Shown here: piece by piece, positions 18,484 through 27,364 of the stretch
How positions within the stretch are numbered: position 1 is the stretch's first letter
Layout: every line of letters begins with the position of its first letter
DNA from: Leptospiraceae bacterium
GTDB lineage: Bacteria; Spirochaetota; Leptospiria; Leptospirales; Leptonemataceae
Length of the DNA stretch: 64,000 bases
Assembly: GCA_026418015.1 (NCBI GenBank)
Contig: JAOACE010000013.1
Coordinates: 124,001 to 188,000 of the forward strand
Direction: 5' to 3'
Position numbers and translations under genes: made by a program
The notes under the pieces: generated by a model
The model's input: the letters and a program-made list of their open reading frames with translations, nothing else
What the model was told of the DNA's origin: nothing
Databases searched by the model: none

Positions 18484-19502
18484 AAGACAAACATTTTAAC
18501 TACGAAAAAGTTCTTGCTTTAATATTTCTAATTTTATTTGTAATATTTCTTATTTATCTTAATTTAAATAAACCAAGAATCTTCATTGTCCATAGTTATG
18601 ATACAGATTATTCATGGGTAGTAGATATTAACATTGGATTAAATAGAATTTTTCAAAAATATTCATACAATATAAGATATTATTATATGAACACAAAACG
18701 CAACCCAGACAAAAATTATATCGAAAAAGTTGGTAATTCAGTAATTAAAATGATCAAAGATTGGGAACCGGATATTTTAATTGCAATTGATGATAATGCA
18801 CAAGAATACGTAGCAAAACATTTTATTAACAATCCAAAAATGAAGATTATTTATTCAGGTGTTAATGCAAACCCTCAAATTTATGGATATGACAAAGCTA
18901 ATAATGTAACTGGTATTCTGGAACGTTTACCCTTTAATGCATTTAAAGAAGTTTTTTTACAAATTTTACCTCCCGATAAAAGAAGAATTATGCATATCGC
19001 GGATGCTTCCGAAACATCATATTTTATTCAAAAAGAAATTGAAGAATTAAATTGGTATCCTCTGATTTTAAAAAAAACAATCTTATGTAAAACAATTCAG
19101 GATTGGAATAATGCAATTGAATATAGTCAACAGAATGCTGATATATTATTCATTACACATTATCATACTATCAAAGATAATCATGGTATTGTTATAAAGC
19201 CATCTAAAATCATTGAATTAACCGAATCAAAATTAAAAATTCCTGCAATAGGAAGCTGGGGTTTTTTTGTCGAGGATGGAGGTATGATGGCTGTAGCTGT
19301 ATCTCCTTACGAACAAGGAGAAGAAGCAGCAAAGATAGCAGTTGAAATATTAGAAAAAAAACATGATATTCAAAATATAAAACCTATTGTAAGTCGACTA
19401 TTTGTTATTTATATAAGAAAAGATAGTATAATTAGAAGAAATCTTAAATTACCAACATTAATAGAAGCATTTGCAAAAGCTACAAACAATTTTTATGAAT
19501 AA
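18480..19502 (+). CDS. Periplasmic binding protein-like sensor, membrane-anchored
   Basis: A 340-residue protein with one N-terminal helix (about residues 12-33) and an extracytoplasmic domain of the ABC-substrate-binding-like type (PF04392-like). Marks are IFIVHSYDTDYSWVVDINIG, YYYMNTKRNPDKNY and ILIAIDDNAQEYV, followed by IIYSGVNANP. The start codon overlaps the transporter stop as ATGA, indicating translational coupling. It is clearly related to the N-terminal half of the next protein (HSY, YMDTKR and AVDDNAL at matching places), so the two arose by duplication. The likely role is sensing or delivering a ligand for the transporter/cyclase system. The ligand is unknown. Confidence 0.75.
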   Translation: MKDKHFNYEKVLALIFLILFVIFLIYLNLNKPRIFIVHSYDTDYSWVVDINIGLNRIFQKYSYNIRYYYMNTKRNPDKNYIEKVGNSVIKMIKDWEPDILIAIDDNAQEYVAKHFINNPKMKIIYSGVNANPQIYGYDKANNVTGILERLPFNAFKEVFLQILPPDKRRIMHIADASETSYFIQKEIEELNWYPLILKKTILCKTIQDWNNAIEYSQQNADILFITHYHTIKDNHGIVIKPSKIIELTESKLKIPAIGSWGFFVEDGGMMAVAVSPYEQGEEAAKIAVEILEKKHDIQNIKPIVSRLFVIYIRKDSIIRRNLKLPTLIEAFAKATNNFYE

Positions 19503-21456
19503 AATTTATAAAATACTACTATTAATAATATTAATTAACAAAAGTATTTTACCACAAAATTCAGAAAAGAATGTATTAGTTTTACATTCTTATCATAAAG
19601 GATTAAGTTGGACAGAGCAAGTAATTGAAGGTATAGAATCTGTATTTAATAATAAAGTTTTAACAACCTATAATATTAAAATATTTTACGAATATATGGA
19701 TACAAAACGTTTCGAAGATGAAAATTATCTACAGCTATTAATACCAATTTATAAATATAAAGCACAAAAAATAAAATACGATGTTATAATCGCTGTTGAT
19801 GATAATGCACTTAATTTTCTTTTAAAGCATAGAAATCAAATATTTGGAGAAATACCAATTGTATTTTGTGGAATAAATTTTTATGACGAAACACGAATCC
19901 ATACAATTAAAAATATTACTGGTGTTGTTGAAGCTTTTTCTGCTAAGGAAAATATCGAATTGATTTTAAAATTACATCCAAATACAAATCATATAGTTGT
20001 AGTAGGTGATAATACTCTAACATCACAATTAAATAATATGGTTTTAAAAAAAATCGAAAAAGATTTTTCTCAAATACGTTTTGAATATCTAACATCCGGA
20101 AATCTTAATGAATATAGAAGACATTTGAATTCTCTAAAAAAAGGTTCTGTTGTCTTATCAATGTTGTTTAATTTAGACAATAATAAAAAATTTTATACAT
20201 ACGAAGAAAGTTTTATACTATATAGTAGTGGTATAAAAGTCCCAATATATACATTTTGGAACTTTTATATTGGACTTGGTTCTATTGGAGGAAAAATCAT
20301 TCACGGTTTTTCGCAAGGAAGTGTTGCAGCTCAATTAGCACTTCAAATATTAGATGGTCAAAATTCAGATAGTATTCCAATTATAACAGAAAGTCCAAAT
20401 CAATATATCTTCGATTATAAACAACTAAAAGCATTCGATATCGATGAGAGTCTTTTACCAGAAAACTCAATACTAATGAATAAACCAGTTGACTTTAAAG
20501 AATTCTATCAGAAATATAAACTTTATATAAATATTATAATTATTTTATTTATTTTTCTTATTTTTATTATTATATTTTTATTAATGAATATAAAGAAAAG
20601 AAAATCCATCGAAAAAAAACTATTAGAAACGAATATATCCTATTACCGATTTGTTCCAAAAGAATTTTTAAGTTACTTAGGAAAACAAGAAATTACCGAA
20701 GTTCAATTAGGTGATTCCTTAGAAAAAGAATTTACGATATTGTTTTCTGATATTAGAAATTTTACTAACATATCCTAAAATATGTCCGCACCAGAAAACT
20801 TTCAGTTCGTAAATGATTATTTATCATTCATGGGACCTGCAATAAGAATGTACAATGGTTTTATTGATAAATTTATCGGAGATGCAATTATGGCATTATT
20901 CGCAGATGCAAACGATGCTATAAAAGCTTCCTTAGAAATGTTCAATCGATTGTATGATTTTAATGAAGTCTGTAAAAATAAGTATAATATATCTATTTCT
21001 ATCGGAATTGGAATTCATACAGGAAAATTAATGTTAGGAACAGTAGGAGAAACTTATAGAATGGATAGTACTGTAATTTCCGATGTTGTGAATGTTGCTT
21101 CTAGATTAGAATCATTAACAAAAAAATATGGAGTAAAAATATTATGCTCTAAAGAAATTCTAGATAAACTCGGAGAAAAATCTTTATTTTATTCTATTCG
21201 TTATTTAGGTAAAGTTGTTGTAAAAGGAAAATCAAAACCTACAACCATCTACGAAATTGTGGATGGAGAAGAGTTTTCTATAAAAGAAATTAAGATAAAA
21301 AATCGTCTACAATTAGAAGAAGCGATTAAACTTTTCGAAAAAAATCAAATTCAAGAATCCATAAAAATTTTGGATGAACTTTATAAGAACTATCCACAAG
21401 ATAAAGCTATACAATATTTATACAAAAAAATATCGTCAAAAGAGCCTCATAACTAA
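19495..21456 (+). pseudogene. Receptor-type class III nucleotide cyclase with in-frame stop
   Basis: About 653 codons: signal peptide, periplasmic binding-protein-like domain (about residues 20-330), one membrane helix (about 345-370) and a class III adenylate/guanylate cyclase domain. The frame is broken by TAA at 20776-20778 inside the motif FSDIRNFTNIS-stop-NMSAPENF; homologous cyclases have Glu there, so GAA to TAA is the simplest change. The rest continues in the same frame to 21456, with KFIGDAIMALF (second metal Asp) and MDSTVISDVVNVASRLE (transition-state Asn and Arg) intact. Asp...Lys/Asp residues favour ATP as substrate. Its product could bind the cNMP domain of the transporter. It is a pseudogene, a read-through gene or a sequencing error. 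Confidence 0.75.
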
Positions 21457-22518
21457 TTACTTTGCATTAACACCAATGATATCTTTTATATTTGCCTTTT
21501 CTTTTTCTAAAAAACTATCGATATGTTTTAGGATTTTTTTTGGTAAAAAAGGACCTTCGTAAACATAACCTGTATAGATTTGAACCAAAGATGCACCAGC
21601 CATAATTTTTTCTAATGCATCATTTCCATTAAAAATGCCTCCTACTCCAATAATAGGAATTGTTCCTTTTGTAAAAACAAATGCTTTTTTGATCCATTGT
21701 GTAGAAATATCTCTTAACGGTAATCCCGATAATCCACCCGATTCTGCAAACTTTAATTCCTCTGGTCTTTGAATGGTTGTATTGGTTAAAACTAATCCAT
21801 CAATTCCGCTATTGATAGAATCTTCTATGATTTTATAAAATTGTTTTTCGCTTAAATCTGGTGCTAACTTAATTAAAATTGGCAAAGACAAATTCTTTTC
21901 TTTGATTCTTTTTTTTAAATATTGGATCAATTCTAATAACATTTTAGATTCTTGTAGATCCCGTAAGTTAGGTGTATTTGGAGAGCTTACGTTAATTACT
22001 ATATAATCAGCAAAAGGATACAATTTTTCGAAACATTGAATATAATCATCCATTGCTTTTTCTAATGGAGTGATTTTATTTTTCCCAATATTGATACCTC
22101 TTGGCAAAGTTTTTTTTTGTTTTTGAAAGGTTTCTTTTGCTTTTTCTATCCCAGGATTGTTAAATCCCATTCTATTGATAATTGCTCTATATTGAGGATA
22201 CCTAAACAATCGAGGTTTGGGGTTTCCTTCCTGTGGTAAAGGAGTAAATGTGCCACATTCAATAAAACCAAAACCCATAATAGATAAACTTTCGAAAAGT
22301 TCCCCTGTTTTATCGAATCCAGCTGCTAATCCCAAAAAATTAGGAAATTCAACATTCCATACTTTGATTTTAATTCTTTCTGAATTAAATGTTAAAAGAG
22401 ATTCTTCTACTAAACTTAATGGAGTGTGATTGATAAATTTTAACACGTTTGCTATAAATTCATGGGCATTTTCTGGATCAAAAGAAAATAAAATAGGTTT
22501 TAAAATGTCATAAATCAT
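21457..22518 (-). CDS. pyrD: Dihydroorotate dehydrogenase (quinone), class 2
   Basis: Oxidises dihydroorotate to orotate in pyrimidine synthesis, passing electrons to membrane quinone. The 353 residues match class 2: an N-terminal amphipathic helix region (ILKPILFSFDPENAHEF), then LGLAAGFDKTGE, ECGTFTPLPQEGNPKPRLFR and INRMGFNNPG. INVSSPNTPNLRDLQ carries the catalytic Ser, and ILIKLAPDLS and GVGGIFNGNDA bind FMN. The stop codon abuts the end of the convergent cyclase gene without any spacer, so the two share a transcript-end region. Confidence 0.96.
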   Translation of the reverse strand: MIYDILKPILFSFDPENAHEFIANVLKFINHTPLSLVEESLLTFNSERIKIKVWNVEFPNFLGLAAGFDKTGELFESLSIMGFGFIECGTFTPLPQEGNPKPRLFRYPQYRAIINRMGFNNPGIEKAKETFQKQKKTLPRGINIGKNKITPLEKAMDDYIQCFEKLYPFADYIVINVSSPNTPNLRDLQESKMLLELIQYLKKRIKEKNLSLPILIKLAPDLSEKQFYKIIEDSINSGIDGLVLTNTTIQRPEELKFAESGGLSGLPLRDISTQWIKKAFVFTKGTIPIIGVGGIFNGNDALEKIMAGASLVQIYTGYVYEGPFLPKKILKHIDSFLEKEKANIKDIIGVNAK

Positions 22519-22621
22519 AGAAAAACACTTTTTATTCTAACATATTATAAAGAAAATAAAATTTTAGAACGGTCAATTTCGTAATTATTTTTAATTTTTA
22601 TACTTTTTAATATTAATTTAC

Positions 22622-22649
22622 TTTACATTCTGCCTTGGTCCAATATAAT
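22622..22649 (+). promoter_or_regulatory. Promoter of the putative small RNA
   Basis: A -35 box TTTACA (22622-22627) and a perfect -10 box TATAAT (22644-22649), 16 bases apart, face a short structured sequence ending in a T run. No protein frame starts downstream on this strand. Confidence 0.65.
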
Positions 22650-22656
22650 GGTTCTA

Positions 22657-22722
22657 GGGCTGCCGCTTCTTTAATTTTTTTTAGAGAAGAATCCCTCCTG
22701 TCCGAATGGCAGCCCTTTTTAT
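22657..22722 (+). ncRNA. Putative 65-nt small RNA with exposed C/U-rich loop
   Basis: Starting 7 bases after a consensus -10 box, the sequence opens with GGGCTGCC and closes with GGCAGCCC, an 8-base stem followed by TTTTT as an intrinsic terminator. Inside it, CTTCTTTA and TAGAGAAG form an 8-base hairpin with an A/T loop. The remaining 18 bases AATCCCTCCTGTCCGAAT are predicted unpaired. TCCCTCCT is complementary to a strong Shine-Dalgarno sequence, a layout known from regulatory sRNAs with anti-Shine-Dalgarno loops. It lies between the pyrD start and pepA end, both on the other strand. Confidence 0.6.
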
Positions 22723-24243
22723 TTATTTTGCTAAAAACAACAAATAGTTCAGAATTCCTTTTATAGAGATACCAGTTGCTTTTTCCTCTTTTGTCATATC
22801 TCCACCAGCAATGTCTAAATGGATACAGGGTTTATTCAACGAAGATAAACCACTAAACACAAAAGCTGCTGCTGTCTGAGCACCTCTATATTTTTCTGAA
22901 CCAGTATTATTGATATCTGCACCATCGAGTTTACTTTTTATGTCTTCGTAATCTTCTTCTTCTACTTCTAAACTTTGGTAAGGCTCACCGATTTCTTCTA
23001 AGCTTTTTTCGAATTCTAATCGTTTATCCGGACGTGTACTCATTAATGCAATGCGAGGTCCCACAGCACGAGCAGCAGAACCAGTCAAGGTTGCAACTGT
23101 AACAAATAAATCATTTCCATCCTTTTCTGCCATAGCCACTGCATCGATCAACGTTAAACGTCCTTCTGCATCGGTATGTCGTATTTCTACTTTTTTGCCA
23201 CAGGTAGTAGAAACAATAGAATCTGGAAGCATTGCATCAGAATCAATTTTATTTGGAGTTGCTGCACAATAAGCTGTAACTTGAATATAGGGCAATTTTA
23301 ACTTCGCTACTTGCTCTATAACAGAAAGGACAGATGCTCCTCCCGTCATATCTGCCTTCATGGTATTCATATAGTTATCGGGCTTAACTTGATAACCCCC
23401 CGTATCGAAGATTACGCTTTTACCAATTAGAGCAATTTTGTGTTTGATTTCTGTGTTTGGTGTGTATTGAACTTTAATCCATTTTGGGGGATCGGTTTGT
23501 AATGAACCTTTTGCAACAACATAAAAACAAGGCATATTTTCTCTTATCCAATTCACATCATCGATTATTTCGACTTTTAAACCAAGAGATTCTAAGGATT
23601 TCGCTTTTTGCACCAATGTATCGGTAGTTTTAATGTTGGCTGGTATGTTAACTAAATCCATTGCCGATGCACGTGCTTCTATGACAGATTTTGCAAAAGC
23701 ACGATCATTCTCTGAAATTTCAAAATTAGATAAAATATATAAATTTTCTATAATTTTTGAAATTTCTTTTGCTTCTAAGGTATGATAAGTATAATCAGCA
23801 AAAGCGATTAACACATTTGTAAGCAATGATTTTATGTTAAACGAAATGTTATAAAATTCAAAACCTTCTTTTAATGAAGATAAATCTATTGCAATTTTCG
23901 AAATATTTTTCTTTTTAATTTCTTTTAACCCATTTTGAATCGATTGAGAAATTTTGAATTCTAAGTATTTTTGGTATTCATTGAGCAATCCTAAACCACA
24001 AAATATCAACGTTGGACCATTCGTATTAGGAAAAACAAAATCACTATCTTTTTTACCCGAAAATTCTTCTTTTTCGAATAAATTTTTTATACCAAATTGT
24101 TGATCTAAACTTTTGATTCTATTTGTTTCTAATAATATATTTTTATCATCTTGCTTAATTTGAATAACAGGAAGAACAAAATATTCTAATTCCTTTAATG
24201 GATAATCGCTTACATAATGAATGTTTTTGATATAGTTTGGCAT
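22723..24243 (-). CDS. pepA: Leucyl aminopeptidase (M17 family)
   Basis: A two-metal cytosolic aminopeptidase of 506 residues that releases N-terminal residues from peptides. The N-terminal domain is poorly conserved. The catalytic domain begins around residue 180 (ARASAMDLVNIPANIKT). Metal ligands and catalytic residues are seen in ALIGKSVIFDTGGYQVKP, NTMKADMTGGASVL and the family signature RHTDAEGRLTLIDA. The last part, PCIHLDIAGGDMTKEEKATG, matches the conserved end. The canonical signature is NTDAEGRL, so His in place of Asn is a small deviation. It is a single gene. Confidence 0.92.
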   Translation of the reverse strand: MPNYIKNIHYVSDYPLKELEYFVLPVIQIKQDDKNILLETNRIKSLDQQFGIKNLFEKEEFSGKKDSDFVFPNTNGPTLIFCGLGLLNEYQKYLEFKISQSIQNGLKEIKKKNISKIAIDLSSLKEGFEFYNISFNIKSLLTNVLIAFADYTYHTLEAKEISKIIENLYILSNFEISENDRAFAKSVIEARASAMDLVNIPANIKTTDTLVQKAKSLESLGLKVEIIDDVNWIRENMPCFYVVAKGSLQTDPPKWIKVQYTPNTEIKHKIALIGKSVIFDTGGYQVKPDNYMNTMKADMTGGASVLSVIEQVAKLKLPYIQVTAYCAATPNKIDSDAMLPDSIVSTTCGKKVEIRHTDAEGRLTLIDAVAMAEKDGNDLFVTVATLTGSAARAVGPRIALMSTRPDKRLEFEKSLEEIGEPYQSLEVEEEDYEDIKSKLDGADINNTGSEKYRGAQTAAAFVFSGLSSLNKPCIHLDIAGGDMTKEEKATGISIKGILNYLLFLAK

Positions 24244-24350
24244 ATTACCATATTTTTTAAAAAGTTTTTGATTAAAAGTTTTTTATTTTAGTTTACATCA
24301 TGGTTGGTTGATTTATATATGTTTTATACCATAAACTATGGAGGTTAAAG

Positions 24351-24776
24351 ATGAAAAAAAAATCTATTCCTATATTGATTTTAACTTTTTTATTTTTCTC
24401 TAGCACAACAATCTTTGCGAAAGGTGAATGTAAAGAAGATGCGAAAAAATTTTGCGCAGATGTAAAAAAAGGAGAAGGTAGAGTTTTTCAATGTTTAGTA
24501 AATCACTACAATGATCTAACACCAGATTGCAAAAAAAAGATTGATAAATCAAAAGATAAATGGGAAGCATTAAGAAATAACTGCGGAAGCGATTTAGACA
24601 AATTTTGTCCCAATGTTCAACCAGGTAAAGGTAGGATTCGTGCTTGTTTGTCCAAAAATAAAGATCAACTTTCTGAAAGCTGTAAAACATTTCTAAAAGA
24701 ACATAAAGGCAAAAAGAAAAAAGACGAATTCGAGTCAGTTTCCGAAATTGAACAAGAAATCCATAAGCAAGATTAA
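24351..24776 (+). CDS. Secreted Cys-rich GLG1-type repeat protein
   Basis: A 141-residue exported protein. A signal peptide ends near TTIFAKG. Two Cys-rich repeats of the GLG1/cysteine-rich type (PF00839-like) follow. Each has the pattern C-x7-C-x(10-14)-C-L-x(10-12)-C: EDAKKFCADVKKGEGRVFQC, and SDLDKFCPNVQPGKGRIRAC. The C-terminal tail is Lys/Glu-rich. Bacterial members are periplasmic or surface proteins of unknown role and are common in leptospires. A good GGAGG site precedes the ATG, and a strong terminator follows. It is a single-gene unit. Confidence 0.85.
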   Translation: MKKKSIPILILTFLFFSSTTIFAKGECKEDAKKFCADVKKGEGRVFQCLVNHYNDLTPDCKKKIDKSKDKWEALRNNCGSDLDKFCPNVQPGKGRIRACLSKNKDQLSESCKTFLKEHKGKKKKDEFESVSEIEQEIHKQD

Positions 24777-24781
24777 TCTAC

Positions 24782-24812
24782 AAAAAAGATCAGCATAATG
24801 CTGATCTTTTTT
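24782..24812 (+). terminator. Strong rho-independent terminator
   Basis: A 14-base perfect stem (AAAAAAGATCAGCA with TGCTGATCTTTTTT) around a TAA loop lies 5 bases after the Cys-rich gene. The A and T tracts make it able to act in both directions. Confidence 0.92.
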
Positions 24813-24868
24813 GTTAAAAAATTCTTTACTCAAAAAATAGTTATAATTGCCTATATTTTTATAAAAAT

Positions 24869-25210
24869 ATGTACGAAGAAAAAGATGCATACCTACTTCG
24901 AATTTTTTTAACAGATAAAGACAAACTAAAAGGCAAACCTGTGTATCAAATCCTGTTAGAATCTTTTAAAGATAAAGGATTGCAAGGAGCAACAGTTTTT
25001 CATGGCATAGCGGGATTTGGTAAGAAAAGAATTATCCATGCTGCTGGAATATTAGACACATCAGATGCTCTACCCGTAGTAATAGAATTATGCGATGATT
25101 TCGATAAAATTCAAACCGCATTGAGTATCACCAAAGATCTATTCGAAAAAGCAAAAGTGGGGGGATTTATTACTTACGAAAAAGCCCATGTAATCTTTTT
25201 TAAAAATTAG
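24869..25210 (+). CDS. DUF190 PII-like protein
   Basis: A 113-residue protein of the DUF190 family, which adopts a PII-like ferredoxin fold. Motifs are LRIFLTDKDKLKGKPVYQIL, GLQGATVFHGIAGFG and PVVIELCDDFDKI, standard for the family. DUF190 genes are often next to crcB, as here, with an 8-base gap and the same strand. A regulatory role for fluoride export is inferred from that association. No fluoride riboswitch is seen in the 56 bases before it. Confidence 0.9.
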   Translation: MYEEKDAYLLRIFLTDKDKLKGKPVYQILLESFKDKGLQGATVFHGIAGFGKKRIIHAAGILDTSDALPVVIELCDDFDKIQTALSITKDLFEKAKVGGFITYEKAHVIFFKN

Positions 25211-25218
25211 GTTAAGTT

Positions 25219-25584
25219 ATGGCTTATGTTTTAGTTTTTGTAGCTGGTGGAATTGGTTCGTTATTAAGGTTTACTATATCACGAATTTCTGCCTATTTTA
25301 TGCCGTTTTTTCCTTTAGGTACGATCATTTCCAATACATTAGGAATGTTTTTAATTGGCTTATTTTCGGTTCTATTTATAGATAAAAACCTCGTTGTATC
25401 TCCTTATAGAGAAATGATTCTTGTTGGATTTTTAGGAGGTCTTACTACTTTTAGCAGTTTTGGTTACGAAACCTTTTATCTTCTAAACCAAGCTCGCTGG
25501 CTCGAACTTTCTCTCTATCTATCGGGTAATGTTATAATCGGATTTTCTTTATTAATCTTGGGAAGGATATTAGGAAATCTTTAA
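25219..25584 (+). CDS. crcB: Fluoride exporter CrcB/Fluc
   Basis: A 121-residue, four-helix inner-membrane subunit of the dual-topology fluoride channel. Diagnostic segments are GGIGSLLRFTIS at the start, GTIISNTLGMFLIG (polar track Asn) and the signature GFLGGLTTFSSFGYE, with the TTFSSF motif that lines the pore and binds the central sodium. There is one copy, so it would work as a homodimer. It forms an operon with the DUF190 gene. Confidence 0.95.
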   Translation: MAYVLVFVAGGIGSLLRFTISRISAYFMPFFPLGTIISNTLGMFLIGLFSVLFIDKNLVVSPYREMILVGFLGGLTTFSSFGYETFYLLNQARWLELSLYLSGNVIIGFSLLILGRILGNL

Positions 25585-25650
25585 TTTTTTTTCACTAATT
25601 GATTATGAGATTCAATATTGTTTAAATTTTCATACTATAAAATTTTTTGC

Positions 25651-25686
25651 TTGAATTTTTTTTAAATTTAGATATAGTAGTCTAAA
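25651..25686 (+). promoter_or_regulatory. Promoter of rrf2-nir genes with overlapping inverted repeat
   Basis: TTGAAT (25651-25656) and TATAGT (25673-25678) form a -35/-10 pair with a 16-base spacer. The -10 box sits exactly inside the 8-base spacer of a perfect inverted repeat TTTAGA-N8-TCTAAA (25667-25686). A repressor bound there would cover the -10 box. Autoregulation by the Rrf2 protein encoded downstream is the obvious guess. Confidence 0.5.
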
Positions 25687-25746
25687 AATTTTAATCATTA
25701 AAGTAGAATAAAATGATTTAATACATAAAAAATTAAGAGGATTTAT

Positions 25747-26172
25747 ATGTTTTTTTCCAAACGTTCGAATTATGGAATTCAAGCATTAGTGTTTTTATAT
25801 AAGTTTAAAGATAAAAAAAAGTTTTTTAAATCGAAAGAGATTGCTGATCGATTAGGTATTAAACCCTCTTATCTAACAAAAATTTTGCAAGATTTAGTGA
25901 AAGAAGGGGTGTTGATCTCCACAACAGGCCCAGAGGGTGGCTTTGCATTACCCGAAGAAAACGAAGATATAAACCTCCTACAAATCTATTCATTTTTGGA
26001 AAACAAAAATCTATTATCGGATTGTGTTATGGGATGGAAGCCATGTAATGCGGATAATCCTTGCCCCCTTCATGAGTTGTGGGATCAATATAAAATCAAT
26101 ATCTTAGAAAAATTAAGAGAAACAACCATTAAAAATGCAAGTCATACCTTCTGGCCACAATTCGAATATTAA
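25747..26172 (+). CDS. Rrf2-family transcriptional regulator
   Basis: A 141-residue winged-helix regulator. The N-terminus SKRSNYGIQALVFLYKF and the recognition region SKEIADRLGIKPSYLTKILQ followed by GPEGGFAL are typical of Rrf2/NsrR/IscR. Three Cys in DCVMGWKPCNADNPC match the Cys triad that holds an Fe-S cluster in this family. It heads a run of heme d1 genes, with nirJ 19 bases later, so NO or nitrite sensing (NsrR-like) is likely but not proven. A repeat over its own promoter suggests self-regulation. Confidence 0.9.
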   Translation: MFFSKRSNYGIQALVFLYKFKDKKKFFKSKEIADRLGIKPSYLTKILQDLVKEGVLISTTGPEGGFALPEENEDINLLQIYSFLENKNLLSDCVMGWKPCNADNPCPLHELWDQYKINILEKLRETTIKNASHTFWPQFEY

Positions 26173-26191
26173 AAATTATTCGTGCTAAAAT

Positions 26192-27364
26192 ATGTTACCA
26201 ATCACAGATTTACTTAAACAAATAAAACAAATCGCAACAATCGATACAAAAGAAAACGTTCGATTTGCAAACGATCTTATAAAACCAGTTGTGGTGTGGA
26301 ATGTAAACGAATATTGTAACATGTCTTGTCCTCATTGTTATGCTTCTGCCAAAGTTATTAAAAAAAATGCTCAAGAACTACCCACCGAGCAAGCAGAAAC
26401 TATTTTAAAGCAGCTCTATCAGTATGGTATAAAAGTACTGATATTTTCTGGGGGAGAACCATTACTACGCAAAGATCTATTCCATTTAATCGAATTAGCA
26501 TCAAATTTAGGATTTCAATGTCATTTATCAACAAATGGAGTTTTAATTAATGAAGAAATTGCTCAAAAACTAAAACAACTCGGTGTATTCTATGTTGGCA
26601 TTAGTGTAGATGGACTTAAAGAGTTCAACGATTCTTATCGCGGTTTAAAACGTGCATTCGAAAAGGCTTTTTTAGCATTTTATTACTTAAAACAAAACCA
26701 ACTAATGACTGGATTAAGAATAACCCTAAGTAAAGCAAATAAAGATCAGCTTCTTCCTTTAATAGATTATGCTATTCAACATAAAATTGATCGTTTTTAT
26801 GTATCCCATTTGCTCTATTCTGGTCGCGGTAAAGAAATTCAAAAAGAAGATTTATCTCCGGAAGAATCTAAACAATTCATGTGGGAAATTTTTGAATTAG
26901 CAGATCAATTTATACAACAAAATCAAAACATACGATTTGTTTCTGGTGGAAATGATGTAGATGGAGCACTTTTATATTTATTTGTAAAAGAAAAATATGG
27001 AGAAAGCAGAGCAGACGAAATACGACTTCTGTTAGAAAAGCGAAAAGGAAATTCTGCTGGAGAAAAAATTATCAATATTGATCATTTAGGAAATGTTCAT
27101 CCCGATCAATTCTGGCGAAATTATACAGCAGGCAATCTTTTAAATCATACTCTAGAAGAAATAATGAACGATCCTCTATTCCTAAAACTAAAAGAAAGAG
27201 AAAAATATTTAAAAGAATGTCAGGCTTGTCCTTTTTTAATGATGTGTAGAGGTTCTCACAGAGAGCGAGCATTAGCAGTATACAATGATTTATGGGCAAT
27301 CGATCCAGCCTGCTATTTAAAAGAATATATTAACAAAAAACCTATAATAGGAGTTAGAAAATGA
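26192..27364 (+). CDS. nirJ: Heme d1 biosynthesis radical SAM protein NirJ
   Basis: A 390-residue radical SAM enzyme. Cys42, Cys46 and Cys49 in YCNMSCPHCYA form the CX3CX2C cluster motif, followed by FSGGEPLLR. The C-terminal region ECQACPFLMMC plus a later Cys holds a second Fe-S cluster as in SPASM-type proteins. NirJ removes two propionate side chains of 12,18-didecarboxysiroheme during heme d1 synthesis. The place between the Rrf2 regulator and nirF, and nirS downstream, supports NirJ rather than the related AhbC/AhbD of alternative heme synthesis. Its end overlaps nirF by 4 bases. Confidence 0.88.
   Translation: MLPITDLLKQIKQIATIDTKENVRFANDLIKPVVVWNVNEYCNMSCPHCYASAKVIKKNAQELPTEQAETILKQLYQYGIKVLIFSGGEPLLRKDLFHLIELASNLGFQCHLSTNGVLINEEIAQKLKQLGVFYVGISVDGLKEFNDSYRGLKRAFEKAFLAFYYLKQNQLMTGLRITLSKANKDQLLPLIDYAIQHKIDRFYVSHLLYSGRGKEIQKEDLSPEESKQFMWEIFELADQFIQQNQNIRFVSGGNDVDGALLYLFVKEKYGESRADEIRLLLEKRKGNSAGEKIINIDHLGNVHPDQFWRNYTAGNLLNHTLEEIMNDPLFLKLKEREKYLKECQACPFLMMCRGSHRERALAVYNDLWAIDPACYLKEYINKKPIIGVRK

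Noticed and set aside
22657-22722. SRP (4.5S) RNA or tmRNA
   Set aside because: The conserved SRP GGUCAGG/GGAAGCAGCC tetraloop motif and any tmRNA features are absent.
24813-24868. Fluoride riboswitch before DUF190-crcB
   Set aside because: The space is only 56 bases and does not show the GG-rich crcB aptamer core.
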